From Caballeronia sp. Lep1P3 (lineage in GTDB: Bacteria > Pseudomonadota > Gammaproteobacteria > Burkholderiales > Burkholderiaceae), in assembly GCF_022879595.1 (NCBI RefSeq), contig NZ_CP084266.1:434001-498000 (forward strand): DNA of 64,000 nt, given 5' to 3'. Made by a program: the position numbers and the translations under genes. The notes below the pieces were generated by a model. The model was not told where the DNA came from and ran no database searches. It saw only the letters and a list, made by a program, of their open reading frames with translations. Of the stretch, positions 16,301-25,568 are shown piece by piece. Position 1 is the first letter of the stretch. Every line of letters starts with the position of its first letter.

Positions 16301-18291
16301 CCGCCGCTGATGAGCGAGACCATCGCCCGCCGCAACGCATCCGGGCTGACGGGCTTGCTCAGGACATCGTGCTCGCAGGCGAGCGGCACGATGGTCGCCG
16401 CCGGCTCGCCCGTCACGACGAGGCACGGGCACGCGCGCCCGAGCTTCGCCGCGCCGAGCATCGCGACTTCGCGGGCGGTCTTGAAATCGCGCAGGCGGTA
16501 GTCGGTGATGATGAAATCGGGAAAGCGCTCGATGGTCGCGAGAATGGCTTCGTATTCCTCGAAGGTCGCCGCCGATTCGTACAGCACGCCCCATTGCGAC
16601 AGCAGCGCTTCGGTGGACGCGCGCACGAGACCGTCGTCCTCGACGAGCAGCACGTAGCGCCCGTTCAGTTGCGCGGCTTCCGCCGCCGCCGAGCGCGCGG
16701 GCGCGCGCGCGGACGGCTTGTCCGGCGACGGCCCGCACAGCGGCAATTCCAGCGAGAAACGCGAGCCGCGCCCCTCGGCGGATTTCAGCTCGATGCGGTG
16801 TTCGTCCAGCATCGACACGACCGCATTGACGATGGAAAGGCCAAGCCCGAGACCCTTATCGCGGTCCTGCTCCGGGTTGTCGAGCTGAAAGAACGGCTGG
16901 AAGATCGCGTCGAAGCAGTCGGCCGGAATGCCGATGCCGTTGTCCAGCACGTCGATGCGCGCGCGCGTCGGCGAGCGCACCACGCCGACGATCACCGTCG
17001 GCGTCGCGCTCTTGCCGGTATCCGCGTACTTGATCCCGTTCGACACCAGATTCGCGACCGCGCGGCCCAGCCAATGCGCGTCGCTGCGCACGCAGACGAC
17101 ATCGTCCTTCGGCAGCCGCAGCCGCAGATCGACGCCCCGGCTCGCGGCGAACGGGCGCAACTGCTCGGCCGCTTCCTCGACGATCTGCCGCACGTCGAAG
17201 ACGTGATAGCGCGGCACGACGCGCCCCGATTCGAGACGCGACAGATCGAGCACCGCGTTCAGAAGGCGCGCGAGAATCACCGACGAACGCCCGCATTCGT
17301 TGATGAGCCGCTCGGCCTGCGCGAACTCGCCGTTACGAATGGCTTCGGCGGCGGCCTGGAGGAAGAGGTTCAGCGCATGCATCGGCTGGCGCAGGTCGTG
17401 CGTCGCGGCGGCGAGAAAGTTGGATTTCTCGCGGCTCGCGCTCTGCGCGGCGAGCATCTGCTGCTCGCGCAGCGCGAGCAGCGCGTTGGTCTTCGTCTCG
17501 AGGTCGCGCTTCGAGCTTTCCAGTTCGCGGTTCTTGCGTTCGAGCGAGCCGTTGGCGGCGCGCAGTTCGTCGTTGAGCGAGGCGAGCGCGCGTTCGGCCA
17601 AATATCGCTCGCGCGACACGCGCTCGGCATGCGCGCACACGCCATGACCGACGACGACCACGTTGAACATATAGAACAGCCCCGCGAAGAAGTCCTCGGG
17701 ATTGAGCAGGCGCACCGTGATTTGCAGAAAGACGACCGAGGCCATCGTGATGACACCGACCGTCAGCGCGACGCGCGAGCGCAGATAAAAGAAGCTGAAC
17801 TGGAAGAACAGCGCGAGATAGAGGCCGATGAAGTACTGCGTGTAGTTGTACGGCGCGGGCGTGATCGCGACCATCGTCAGGATGAGGCACAGCAAGCCGT
17901 AGATGCCGGTGACGATGACGCGGTGCGCCGTCGCATGCGAGCGGAACGAAGGCCGCAGCACGAGAAAGCCGACGCAGATCAGGAGCGCGACGCCCGCGAA
18001 GCGCAGCGCGAGGATATCCGCGAGACGCACGTTGAGCGCCTTGTTGCCGCGCACGAAGCTGAAGTCCCACCACAGAAAGCACGTCCAGATGACGAGCGCG
18101 AGCAGGGCCGACGCGCGCCTGAACGCGCAAAAACGCTGGCTGTGATCTTCGAGAAACTGCGCTTCCAGCGCGGAATCCGCGAACGGCGCGGGAATCGAGA
18201 GATTGCGCACGAGGCTCGCGCCCGCCTCGCGCGCGGACGCGGAAAGAATGCCTGGCGTGCGCACGGTAGCGGCGCGTGGCGGGACGGCCAT
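16297..18291 (-). CDS. Membrane hybrid histidine kinase with C-terminal receiver
   Basis: 664 residues. Six or seven hydrophobic segments span about 60-215. A coiled-coil linker (225-285) leads to a HisKA domain with His298 in ATHDLRQPMHALNLF, then the HATPase motifs NLVSNGIKYAD (N box), DNGIGIP (G1) and KGLGLGLSIV (G2). A linker precedes a receiver domain (about 545-664) with LLVEDDG, Asp597 in IITDYRL and a Lys in VLSKPVS. The HDLRQP variant marks a class common in Burkholderia hybrid kinases. The signal is probably sensed in the membrane, since no large periplasmic domain is present. No cognate regulator is adjacent; the lone receiver at 11007 is a candidate only. Confidence 0.9.
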   Translation of the reverse strand: MAVPPRAATVRTPGILSASAREAGASLVRNLSIPAPFADSALEAQFLEDHSQRFCAFRRASALLALVIWTCFLWWDFSFVRGNKALNVRLADILALRFAGVALLICVGFLVLRPSFRSHATAHRVIVTGIYGLLCLILTMVAITPAPYNYTQYFIGLYLALFFQFSFFYLRSRVALTVGVITMASVVFLQITVRLLNPEDFFAGLFYMFNVVVVGHGVCAHAERVSRERYLAERALASLNDELRAANGSLERKNRELESSKRDLETKTNALLALREQQMLAAQSASREKSNFLAAATHDLRQPMHALNLFLQAAAEAIRNGEFAQAERLINECGRSSVILARLLNAVLDLSRLESGRVVPRYHVFDVRQIVEEAAEQLRPFAASRGVDLRLRLPKDDVVCVRSDAHWLGRAVANLVSNGIKYADTGKSATPTVIVGVVRSPTRARIDVLDNGIGIPADCFDAIFQPFFQLDNPEQDRDKGLGLGLSIVNAVVSMLDEHRIELKSAEGRGSRFSLELPLCGPSPDKPSARAPARSAAAEAAQLNGRYVLLVEDDGLVRASTEALLSQWGVLYESAATFEEYEAILATIERFPDFIITDYRLRDFKTAREVAMLGAAKLGRACPCLVVTGEPAATIVPLACEHDVLSKPVSPDALRRAMVSLISGG

Positions 18292-18552
18292 CGTCGGATG
18301 TCGGGTTCGAAAGCGGTAGCTTCGCGGGTTAACTACTTTAGGTCACGCCCGCTCTTTCGTAGCGGCTTTTTTGGGCGTGGCGCCGTTCGGTGCGGCAAAG
18401 CATGCTGATTTGGCGGTTCCGGCGGGCGCGAGGAAGCATCGCCGAAGGAGATGAGCGCGAACGGCGGACGTGCATCGCATACGGCCGCCGTGTCGAAGGA
18501 AAGCCACAACCGTTGCCCCGCGCGAAGAAGCGCGGTTGGCTTCGACGCGCCG

Positions 18553-18711
18553 TCAGGCTTTTTGCTTGGCCTTCGTCGTCCGCTTGCCGACGCTCGTTTC
18601 CTTCGCGCCTGCGGACTTCGCGGGGGACGCCTTCGTGCCGGCGGTTTTCTTGCGGCTCGACATTTCCGTTTCTGCGGGATGGCTCGCCTGAGCCTTGCGT
18701 GGGGACGGCAT
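18553..18711 (-). CDS. Small Lys/Ala-rich basic protein
   Basis: 52 residues from an ATG at 18711 with GGAGG six bases upstream, which decides the start against longer frames. The sequence is a string of K, A, S and T with KASPAKSAGAK and KRTTKAKQKA, resembling the histone H1-like tails of small bacterial nucleoid proteins. No hydrophobic segment is present. It is likely disordered and nucleic-acid binding, but this is inferred from composition. It lies alone between the histidine kinase and the Hsp70 operon, with a small inverted repeat (GTGTCG/CGACAC, 18735-18749) upstream. Confidence 0.6.
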   Translation of the reverse strand: MPSPRKAQASHPAETEMSSRKKTAGTKASPAKSAGAKETSVGKRTTKAKQKA

Positions 18712-18852
18712 GATGACCTCCTTCGGTATCGATGAGTGTCGAAGCGACACACTGATAACCATAGGATGCGGGTAGCCGCTATTCAAGCGATGCCCCGCCC
18801 GCGCGCGCCGGAACGCTTCTGACAGCGAATCATTCCGGCGCACCGCCCGCGC

Positions 18853-21800
18853 TCATCCGATGAGCTTGAGTCCGGCGGGCAGCGTCTCGCCGAAGACGCG
18901 GCCTTCGTCGGCGCGATCGAGCGCGACGGTCTCGCGCACCATCGCGATCCACGACTGCGCCGCGCCCATCGTCGAGAGACGCTCGATGACAGCGGCGCGC
19001 ACGTCGTCGCCGATATCGCGCGAGCGGTCGCCCGTCATGCGCGCGATCTGCACCGCTGCGAAAGCCGCCGGCTCGACCTTCTTCCAGTCGAGCGCGAGGA
19101 TCGCATCGAGCCAGTTCGCGGCGATGTCGGGCGGCACGACGCCGTGCGCGCTGCCGTAGAACGGCTGCCGCGCGCCGATGCGTCCGACCGCCCACCAGCT
19201 TTGCAGGTTCTCGGACGGCTTCTTGAGGCGCGTGAGCAGCCATTCGCCGACCTCGATCTTGCGTTCCACCGGCACGCGTTCGAGTGATGCCGCGAGCCGC
19301 ACCATGTCTTCGTAGCCCGCGCGCGCCGCGCCCGCCGCGCGCCGGTAGCGGCTCGTGCCGGGCGGTTGCAGCACGAAGGCCATGTCGTCGAGCAGGCGCA
19401 GTTGCGCGGCTTCATCGAGACCGCCTGCCGCGCGGCGCCAGAGCGTCCACCATTCCGACCAGATCTGGCTTTCGTTGACGTACTGGATACCCTGATCGAA
19501 GAGCGTCCACAACTGTTCGACGCGCCATTCGTCGAGCGGATGCCCGAAGCCCGGACGCATGCAGTAGCCCGCGAGATTGAGCCACAGACGCTCGTGATCG
19601 GCGGTGCGGCGGCGCTTTTTCGCGCGGTCCCAGAACGCGCCGAAGAGCTCGCGCAAAACCGCGATGTCCCACGTATCGCGTGCGCCGAGCGCGTGTTCGA
19701 GTTGCGCGCGCAGCCGCTTGACTTCCTTCGGGCCGACGTCCTGCGCGCGCGTGCCGAAGGTCCGGTCGATGAGTTCCAGCGCTTTCGGCAGCCCCGGATG
19801 CGTCCCGCCGACAGCGGCATCGGCCCTCGGTTCGTCGCGGCGCAGCTGGAATTCGAGAAGCCAGCGCTTCGAAGGATCGTCGGTGGCGATGCAGTGCATC
19901 TCCAGCGTGCCGATTTCCGTGAGCGATGTCGTCAACTGCACCGGCGTCTCGCGCGGCTTGCCGGCACTCGCGCTCGGGCTTGCGATCGCACTCGCTTCGC
20001 CGCGCGGATCGACGACGGTGGCAATCGGCGGCAGCCGCACGAAGTCGCCCGCCGATGCGCTCACATCGGCGATTTCCCCCGCCTTGTACGCGGTGTCCGC
20101 GACCGACGAGACGAGGTGAAAGCGCACCGGCGAGCCGAGGCGAAGCGCGAAAGTGCGGTCGGCGAGATGGATCGCCTGGCCTTCCTCGGTGCCGCGCGGC
20201 AGGACGCAGACGCCGCGCGTGGCGTCGCCGTCTTCGTCGAGCAGGAGGAAGTAGCTGCGTGCCGAGCCGCCGCCGATCTTCGGCGCGTGACCCGCGCGCG
20301 CGAGCGCATAGGCGACTGCGCCGCGCGCGACGGCGACGTCGGGGTTGTCGTTGGCGAGCACTTTGACCGGCTCGCCGCGCCAGTTGCCGAGCGTATCGGC
20401 GATGCGTCGCGCGAGCGGGGCCGCGCGAAAGACGCCGCCGTTGAGGAGCAGCGTGTCGGGGACGGGGAGGGTGGCGTTGGCGGTGTCTGCGGTGCCGGGC
20501 GGGTTGCCCGCTTCAGTCTGGCGCGGGTCGGCGCCGGACGTTGCTGACGCGGCGTCGCGCGGGCGCGCGCGGGCCGTCGCGTCGCGCACATTGGCATCGC
20601 GCACATTGGCATCGCGCACATTGGCATCGCGCACATTGGCATCGCGCACATTGGCGTCGCGCGCTTCGATGCTGCCCGCTTCGATGCTTCGCGCCGCCAC
20701 GTTCTCGCGGTCGCGCGTTGCTGCACCGCCTTCGCCCGTTCGGACCGCGCCCAACGCCTTGCGCGCCTGCGTCGCATGCTGCGCGAGAAACGCCGCGACG
20801 TGCCGCGTGATGGCCGGATCGCTCGCATACGGCAGCCCGAATTCGACGATGCCGCCGCGCGCCCGCCCCGGTCTCTCGCTCTCCGACACGCGCGGAAAGA
20901 ATCCTTCGACGATGATCCGCTCGATCTCCTCGCGCGTCACATCGGCGGAACGCGCGCCGCCGATCAGCTTCGAGCCCGCGCCGAGCAGCGTGATCGACGC
21001 CGATCCGGGCGCGCGTTCGCCGAGCAAATGTTCCTTGGCCGCGCGGCATCGCTCGACGAGCTGCGACAGCCGCGACGCGGAGAGCCGCCCGTCGCCGCCC
21101 GCGAGCCGCGCTTCGACGAGATGCGCGAGCGCGAGGTCCATGTTGTCGCCGCCGAGCATCAGATGATTGCCGACGCCGATGCGCGTGAGGCGCGGCTCGC
21201 CGCCGTCTGCGTCCATCTCGACCTGGATCAGCGTGAGATCGGTCGTGCCGCCGCCGACATCGCAGATGAGCACGAGACGTGTGCCCGCGAGTTCGCCGGC
21301 GAGCGTCTCGCGGTGATGAAACAGCCAGTCGTAGAACGCGGCCTGCGGTTCCTCCAGCAGGCGCAACGCGGCGAGGCCCGCCATGCGCGCCGCTTCGAGC
21401 GTGAGGGCGCGCGCGCCTTCGTCGAACGAGGCGGGCACCGTCAGCACGAGATCCTGCGTTTCGAGCGGCGCATCCGGAAAGCGCGCATTCCACGCCGCGC
21501 GCACATGCGCGAGATAGCTCGCGCTCGCCGCGACCGGCGAAACCTTCGCGACGTCGGCGCTCCCGCCCCACGGAAGAATCGGCGCGACGCGATCCACCGA
21601 CGCATGCGAGAGCCAGCTTTTAGCGCTCGACACGAGCCGCCCCGGAACATTCGCGCCGAGCGTGCGCGCGAAATGGCCGATGACCGCGGCGGGTTCGTCG
21701 CGTCCGGCCGACTCGTCCGTCGACGTCCACGGCAGCGTCACATCGCCCGGCGCGAGTTCACCCGGCGCGGGGTGATACCGCAGCGACGGCAAGAGCGATT

Positions 21801-21957
21801 GCGCCGCCACTTCGCCCGGACCGACGAGCTGCTCGACCGGAAACACGCGGATATCGTTCGACCCGGCCTCGGCATAAGCGACGACGGTGTTGCTCGTCCC
21901 GAGGTCGATGCCGACGCGATACCGCGCGCCCGGCGCCTTCTTCTTGCGCGTCGGCAC
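18853..21957 (-). CDS. Large Hsp70-like ATPase with repeat insertion
   Basis: 1034 residues against ~640 for DnaK. The N-terminal ATPase carries VGIDLGTSNTVVAYA (phosphate 1), LICDVGGGTTDLTLI (phosphate 2), GGDNMDLALAHLVEARL and LLLNGGVFRA. The region around residues 440-460 contains five copies of the pentapeptide DANVR, from a 15-bp tandem repeat at 20582-20656. Beyond about 620 the sequence departs from DnaK and ends in a helical domain (WWTLWRRAAGGLDE, WLLTRLKKPSENLQSWWAVGRIG) that I do not recognise. No DnaJ or GrpE partner is nearby. It starts one base after the preceding Hsp70 gene ends, and with DUF2760 forms a conserved-looking three-gene operon; the substrate is unknown. Confidence 0.85.
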   Translation of the reverse strand: MPTRKKKAPGARYRVGIDLGTSNTVVAYAEAGSNDIRVFPVEQLVGPGEVAAQSLLPSLRYHPAPGELAPGDVTLPWTSTDESAGRDEPAAVIGHFARTLGANVPGRLVSSAKSWLSHASVDRVAPILPWGGSADVAKVSPVAASASYLAHVRAAWNARFPDAPLETQDLVLTVPASFDEGARALTLEAARMAGLAALRLLEEPQAAFYDWLFHHRETLAGELAGTRLVLICDVGGGTTDLTLIQVEMDADGGEPRLTRIGVGNHLMLGGDNMDLALAHLVEARLAGGDGRLSASRLSQLVERCRAAKEHLLGERAPGSASITLLGAGSKLIGGARSADVTREEIERIIVEGFFPRVSESERPGRARGGIVEFGLPYASDPAITRHVAAFLAQHATQARKALGAVRTGEGGAATRDRENVAARSIEAGSIEARDANVRDANVRDANVRDANVRDANVRDATARARPRDAASATSGADPRQTEAGNPPGTADTANATLPVPDTLLLNGGVFRAAPLARRIADTLGNWRGEPVKVLANDNPDVAVARGAVAYALARAGHAPKIGGGSARSYFLLLDEDGDATRGVCVLPRGTEEGQAIHLADRTFALRLGSPVRFHLVSSVADTAYKAGEIADVSASAGDFVRLPPIATVVDPRGEASAIASPSASAGKPRETPVQLTTSLTEIGTLEMHCIATDDPSKRWLLEFQLRRDEPRADAAVGGTHPGLPKALELIDRTFGTRAQDVGPKEVKRLRAQLEHALGARDTWDIAVLRELFGAFWDRAKKRRRTADHERLWLNLAGYCMRPGFGHPLDEWRVEQLWTLFDQGIQYVNESQIWSEWWTLWRRAAGGLDEAAQLRLLDDMAFVLQPPGTSRYRRAAGAARAGYEDMVRLAASLERVPVERKIEVGEWLLTRLKKPSENLQSWWAVGRIGARQPFYGSAHGVVPPDIAANWLDAILALDWKKVEPAAFAAVQIARMTGDRSRDIGDDVRAAVIERLSTMGAAQSWIAMVRETVALDRADEGRVFGETLPAGLKLIG
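20582..20656. repeat. 15-bp tandem repeat, five copies, inside the large Hsp70 gene
   Basis: The unit TCGCGCACATTGGCA is repeated five times head to tail (20582-20596, then every 15 bp to 20656; only the last base of the last copy differs). As the unit is a multiple of three, copy number changes keep the frame and only vary the number of DANVR pentapeptides on the minus strand. Confidence 0.92.
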
Positions 21958-23841
21958 TTACAGGCCCGCGCCGTGATCCGCGCTCGCGACGCCGCGCACG
22001 TCGAACTCGACCTTCCAGCGCTCCTGCGACGCGCGCGGCACCGCTTCGAGTTCGAGCGTGCCCGCTTCGGTCACGCGCGCATGCAGCTTGACCGGCACGA
22101 CTTCGCCGGGCGTGCGGCCTTCGGACGGCAGCGACGCTTCGATCTCCTCGAGTTCCTGCAGTTCGTCCGGCTGCCAGTAATCGAGCAGCGTGCCGACCTG
22201 ATCCTGCCGACGCACCGACGAGCCGAAAAAGCGGAAATGCACCGGCTCCCCGACGACCAGCCCGAATTCCTGCGCGGGCAACGCGGCCTCGGTGCCTTCT
22301 TCCATGCCGAACGGCGCGACGCACAGCGCCTGCACGGGCGGCTCCAGTCCCGGCACGGCGGGCATTGCGGATTCGACCGCCACGTAGTACGCCCGCGCCG
22401 TGCCGCCGCGAATCCGCACGCCCTTGCCGCGACGAACGTAGCCGTAATACGCCGCGCCGCGCGCCACCGCGAGATCGAGGTCCGCGCCTTCGAGCAGACG
22501 CGCGGCGGGCGCGTTCTCGGCGGCGAGCCACGCATTGAGCGTCGACATCACGCGCTCGACCAGCAAATGCGACTTGAAGACGCCGCCATTGAAGAGCACG
22601 GCGGTCGGGTGCAGCAGCGTCGCGCCTTGCGGTGCTTCGTGCCGCAAGCCTTCCACTTCGGCGAGCGCGTTCACTTGCCGGCCGAGGAACGCGGCGAGGT
22701 GCCGCGTGACGGCGGCATCCTGCGCGTAGGGCAGACCGAGCTGCGTCAGGCCGACGCGCGCACGCGTGACGGGGCGCGCGGAGGCATCGACCTGAGGGAA
22801 GAAGCCTTCGAGCAGAATCCGCGTGAGTTCGGCGCGCGTGAGTTCCGTGCGCAGCGATCCGCCGATCAGCTTCGAGCCGCGGCTCGGCACGACGAGCGGC
22901 ACGGTATCGACGGTCGGATCGGACAACAGCATTTCCTTGGCCGACCGGCACGCGTAAGTGAGCGCGCGCAATTGCCACGGATCGGGCTGCGTGCCCTGCG
23001 TCGCGAGCTTGCGCGCGACGATGTGCGCGAGCGCGAGGTCCATGTTGTCGCCGCCGAGCAGGATGTGCTCGCCGACGGCCACGCGATGCAGTTCCAGATT
23101 GCCTTCGCGCTCGACCACCGCGATGAGCGAAAGGTCGGTCGTGCCGCCGCCGACATCGACGACCAGAATCACGTCGCTTACTCTCACCTGCTTGCGCCAG
23201 CCGCCAGCGGACTTCTGAATCCAGCTATACAGCGCGGCCTGCGGCTCCTCGAGCAGCGTCATGCGCGCGTAGCCGGCTTGCGCGGCGGCTTCGGCCGTGA
23301 GTTCGCGGGCGGCGGGATCGAAGGAAGCGGGAATCGTCACGGTGACGTCCTGCTGATCGAACGGCGCGTCCGGATGCGCGTGGTTCCAGGCTTCGCGCAA
23401 GTGCGTCAGATAGCGCACGGAGCTTTCGAGCGGCGAGACGCGCTCGACTTCCTCGGGCGCATCGGCGGGAAGGATGGCCGCGCGCCGGTCCACGCCCGGA
23501 TGACACAGCCAGCTTTTCGCGCTGGACACGAGGCGAATGGGCGTGCCCGCGCCCCGGCTGCGCGCGAGTTCGCCGACGATGAACGGGCGATCCTGCGTCC
23601 ACGGCAGCGTGAGATCGCCGGGCGCGAGTTCGTTCGGATGCGGCAAATAGAGAAACGACGGCAGGAGCTCGCGCTCTTCCGCCGCGCCGGGCGCGGTGAG
23701 TTGCGCGATCGACAACACGCCTTGCGCGGTCTTTTCGCCGTCGCTCGCGGACATGTCCACGTAGGACAGCGCGCAATGCGTCGTGCCGAGATCGACGCCG
23801 ATGGAGAAGCGCGCCGGGTTCTGATCGTGGTAATCGCTCAT
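21958..23841 (-). CDS. Hsp70-like ATPase
   Basis: 627 residues, close to DnaK length. Motifs: IGVDLGTTHCALSYV (phosphate 1), VILVVDVGGGTTDLSLI (phosphate 2), GGDNMDLALAHIVARKL and TAVLFNGGVFKSHLL (adenosine region). The last ~200 residues are a divergent substrate-binding region rich in beta-strands (FRFFGSSVRRQDQVGTLLDYW). It differs from DnaK in the insertion after the first phosphate loop (GVLSIAQLTAPGAAEERELLPSFLYLP), which the larger Hsp70 downstream shares in part (QSLLPSLRYHP), so the two are paralogues. Its start overlaps the end of the DUF2760 gene by four bases. Confidence 0.9.
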   Translation of the reverse strand: MSDYHDQNPARFSIGVDLGTTHCALSYVDMSASDGEKTAQGVLSIAQLTAPGAAEERELLPSFLYLPHPNELAPGDLTLPWTQDRPFIVGELARSRGAGTPIRLVSSAKSWLCHPGVDRRAAILPADAPEEVERVSPLESSVRYLTHLREAWNHAHPDAPFDQQDVTVTIPASFDPAARELTAEAAAQAGYARMTLLEEPQAALYSWIQKSAGGWRKQVRVSDVILVVDVGGGTTDLSLIAVVEREGNLELHRVAVGEHILLGGDNMDLALAHIVARKLATQGTQPDPWQLRALTYACRSAKEMLLSDPTVDTVPLVVPSRGSKLIGGSLRTELTRAELTRILLEGFFPQVDASARPVTRARVGLTQLGLPYAQDAAVTRHLAAFLGRQVNALAEVEGLRHEAPQGATLLHPTAVLFNGGVFKSHLLVERVMSTLNAWLAAENAPAARLLEGADLDLAVARGAAYYGYVRRGKGVRIRGGTARAYYVAVESAMPAVPGLEPPVQALCVAPFGMEEGTEAALPAQEFGLVVGEPVHFRFFGSSVRRQDQVGTLLDYWQPDELQELEEIEASLPSEGRTPGEVVPVKLHARVTEAGTLELEAVPRASQERWKVEFDVRGVASADHGAGL

Positions 23842-24446
23842 AGCTCCACCTCGGCGGGCGCGACGATGCTCGCGTCATGCGACTGCGCGAGCTTCGGCAG
23901 GCGCGTGTCTTCGACCTTCCACCCGCGATGGCTGATGCTTCCGTTGAACGGCGGCTTGCCGACGACATTGCCGGTCAGACGCACGGCGCTCGCATCGAAG
24001 CCGTCGGGCAGCGTGATGCGGCTGCCTTCGGCTTCGCTGCGCACCGGTTTGATCGTGAAGTGCTCGCGCAGCACGGCGCGGCAGCCGTCGTGCACGAGGC
24101 GGGCGGCCGCGCCGATATCGGCGTCGCTGTAATTGGCGATGTCCTCTTCGACGAAATCGATGAAGCGCGCATCGCGCTGGAGAAGGCCGAGCAATTGCAG
24201 CGCGGCGACCGGGCTGGTTTCCTTGAGCGCCGACGGCGCGGGCGCGATGGGCGCGGCGGCGGGCACGGGTCTCTCGGGCGCTTGAGGCGTTCGAGGCGTT
24301 TCGGGCGTCGGAGACGCTTCCGGCGCATGAGGCGCTTCGCGCAGACGCTGCACGCGGCCAGCAAAGGCGCTGTTGCCCAGGATGCCGAAGAAGGCGCCGA
24401 AGGCAATGGACAGCCTGCCGAAAAAGGACGGATTCATGTCGGTCAT
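23838..24446 (-). CDS. DUF2760 domain protein, first gene of the Hsp70 operon
   Basis: 202 residues from ATG 24446 with an AGGAG-type site about ten bases upstream. The N-terminus (MNPSFFGRLSIAFGAFFGIL) is a short hydrophobic helix, followed by a ~50-residue Pro/Ala-rich linker (PEASPTPETPRTPQAPERP). The C-terminal domain LQLLGLLQRDARFIDFVEEDI, DADIGAAARLVHDGCRAVL and SISHRGWKVEDTRLP is the DUF2760 pattern. Genes of this family lie next to two Hsp70 paralogues in related bacteria, suggesting a co-chaperone or membrane anchor, but no biochemical role is known to me. It shares an ATGA overlap with the first Hsp70 gene. Confidence 0.85.
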   Translation of the reverse strand: MTDMNPSFFGRLSIAFGAFFGILGNSAFAGRVQRLREAPHAPEASPTPETPRTPQAPERPVPAAAPIAPAPSALKETSPVAALQLLGLLQRDARFIDFVEEDIANYSDADIGAAARLVHDGCRAVLREHFTIKPVRSEAEGSRITLPDGFDASAVRLTGNVVGKPPFNGSISHRGWKVEDTRLPKLAQSHDASIVAPAEVEL

Positions 24447-25025
24447 AAGCGTTTGCTCCTGATTCTTGTTAGCCGCGCCGAAGGACGACCCTATCCTCGG
24501 GCGGCGTGTGGCCGTGTTCGGTGGCGCATCGGCGGGAATGGAGCCGACGAGCCGATTGCCGGGATTGCATGCCGTGCGGCGGCGCGCCTCGCATCGTGGC
24601 CGACGCGCGCATGCGAGCGACGTTCCCGCCGCATCCCGATATTGTCCATGATGTTGCACATCCAGCGGGAAAACGCCTTCGCGGACGGCTCATGCGCGCG
24701 TCGGCATGCGAAGCGCGAGGGGCAGGAGGCTTCGCTCGACGCGGCTTTCGCGGATGCGCGCTAAGCGGGAATCGGCGCGCCGCAAAAGGCCCCGCTTTCG
24801 CGGCGGGGCCTCATTCTCGCGATTTGCGTCGGCAAGTCAAGGCGCTGCGGGCGTGCTGCGGCTTTGGGCGGCCATTCACGCGCGCAAGACTCGGGACTCG
24901 CGACGGATCGCCAGCGCTTCTCGATCCGCGACAGCGCTCGCACGCGCCGAAAGCACGCCATCCAGCAGCCGAAACCCGACCGCCTTGCGCGACCCGGCTG
25001 AGGGACGCATCCACAAGCGGCAGCG
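24447..25025. promoter_or_regulatory. Intergenic region between DUF2760 and the adenosine-specific kinase gene
   Basis: About 580 bases in which no gene is supported; possible frames have poor codon use and no ribosome sites. The left part must hold the promoter of the DUF2760-Hsp70-Hsp70 operon (minus strand), but no heat-shock type promoter is evident to me. A terminator for the minus strand lies at 24780-24811. Confidence 0.4.
24780..24811 (-). terminator. Terminator downstream of the minus-strand operon
   Basis: AGGCCCCGC (24787-24795) and GCGGGGCCT (24803-24811) form a 9-bp stem with a 7-base loop. On the minus strand the stem is followed by TTTTGCG, so it ends transcripts coming from the gene at 25026, ~215 bases upstream of it. 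Confidence 0.72.
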
Positions 25026-25511
25026 TCAAGCCTTATACCCGATCTTGCGCAGCAGATCCTTCCGCCAGCGCACATCCTCGTCGCCTTCGATGCCGAGCGG
25101 CGGCATGCCATCCACCACGCCGATGATTCCGCGCCCCTGATCCGTCTGGGCGACGAGCACCTGCGTCGGATTCGCCGTCGCGCAAAACACGCGGCAGACC
25201 TCGGGCACGGCTTTCACCGCATTGAGCACGTTCACGGGAAAAAAGCCGTCCCCGAGCACGATGATGAAGCTATGCCCCGCGCCGATGTTGAGCGCATTGC
25301 GCGCGGCCAGCTCGACGAGGGCTTCGTCGGTGCCGGAAATGCGCACGAGCCGCTTGCCCGACGCCTCGCAGAACGCGAGCCCGAAGCGGATGCCCGGCAC
25401 CGCGCCGACGAGCGTCTCGTGCAGGTCTTCGACGGTCTTGATGAAATGCGACTGGCCGAGGATGAAATTAGTCTCCTCGGGCTTTTCCACGGCGATCCCG
25501 ATCAACTGCAT
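25026..25511 (-). CDS. Adenosine-specific kinase family protein (DUF355)
   Basis: 161 residues from ATG 25511 (GGAGG eight bases upstream). The pattern QSHFIKTVEDLHETLVGAVPGIRFGLAFCEASGKRLVR, HSFIIVLGDGFFPVNVLNAVKAVPEVCRVFCATANP and GRGIIGVVDG matches the compact archaeal/bacterial DUF355 family, annotated as adenosine-specific kinases from a crystal structure of a thermophilic homologue. The physiological role in proteobacteria is not known. It lies just downstream of nasS (57 bases) on the same strand and may be part of that transcript; a functional link to nitrate assimilation is not evident. Confidence 0.85.
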   Translation of the reverse strand: MQLIGIAVEKPEETNFILGQSHFIKTVEDLHETLVGAVPGIRFGLAFCEASGKRLVRISGTDEALVELAARNALNIGAGHSFIIVLGDGFFPVNVLNAVKAVPEVCRVFCATANPTQVLVAQTDQGRGIIGVVDGMPPLGIEGDEDVRWRKDLLRKIGYKA

Positions 25512-25568
25512 GGCGAGCCTCCGTTGCAAGGGCGCAGGGTTGCAACGGTAATGGTAGGCGCTCGCGCG

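Noticed and set aside
15826..18408. 860-codon plus-strand frame opposite the hybrid histidine kinase
   Set aside because: It overlaps the kinase completely and reads as charged low-complexity sequence typical of GC-rich antisense frames.
20582..20656. CRISPR-like tandem repeats
   Set aside because: The units are directly adjacent with no spacers and lie inside a coding frame, so this is a coding minisatellite.
20776..24132. 1118-codon open frame on the plus strand opposite the Hsp70 genes
   Set aside because: It is the complement of two unambiguous Hsp70 genes; composition is Arg/His/Glu-heavy and no motif is present.
24447..25025. Possible genes in both strands between DUF2760 and the DUF355 gene
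   Set aside because: All candidate frames are short, Arg-rich and lack ribosome sites or recognisable motifs.
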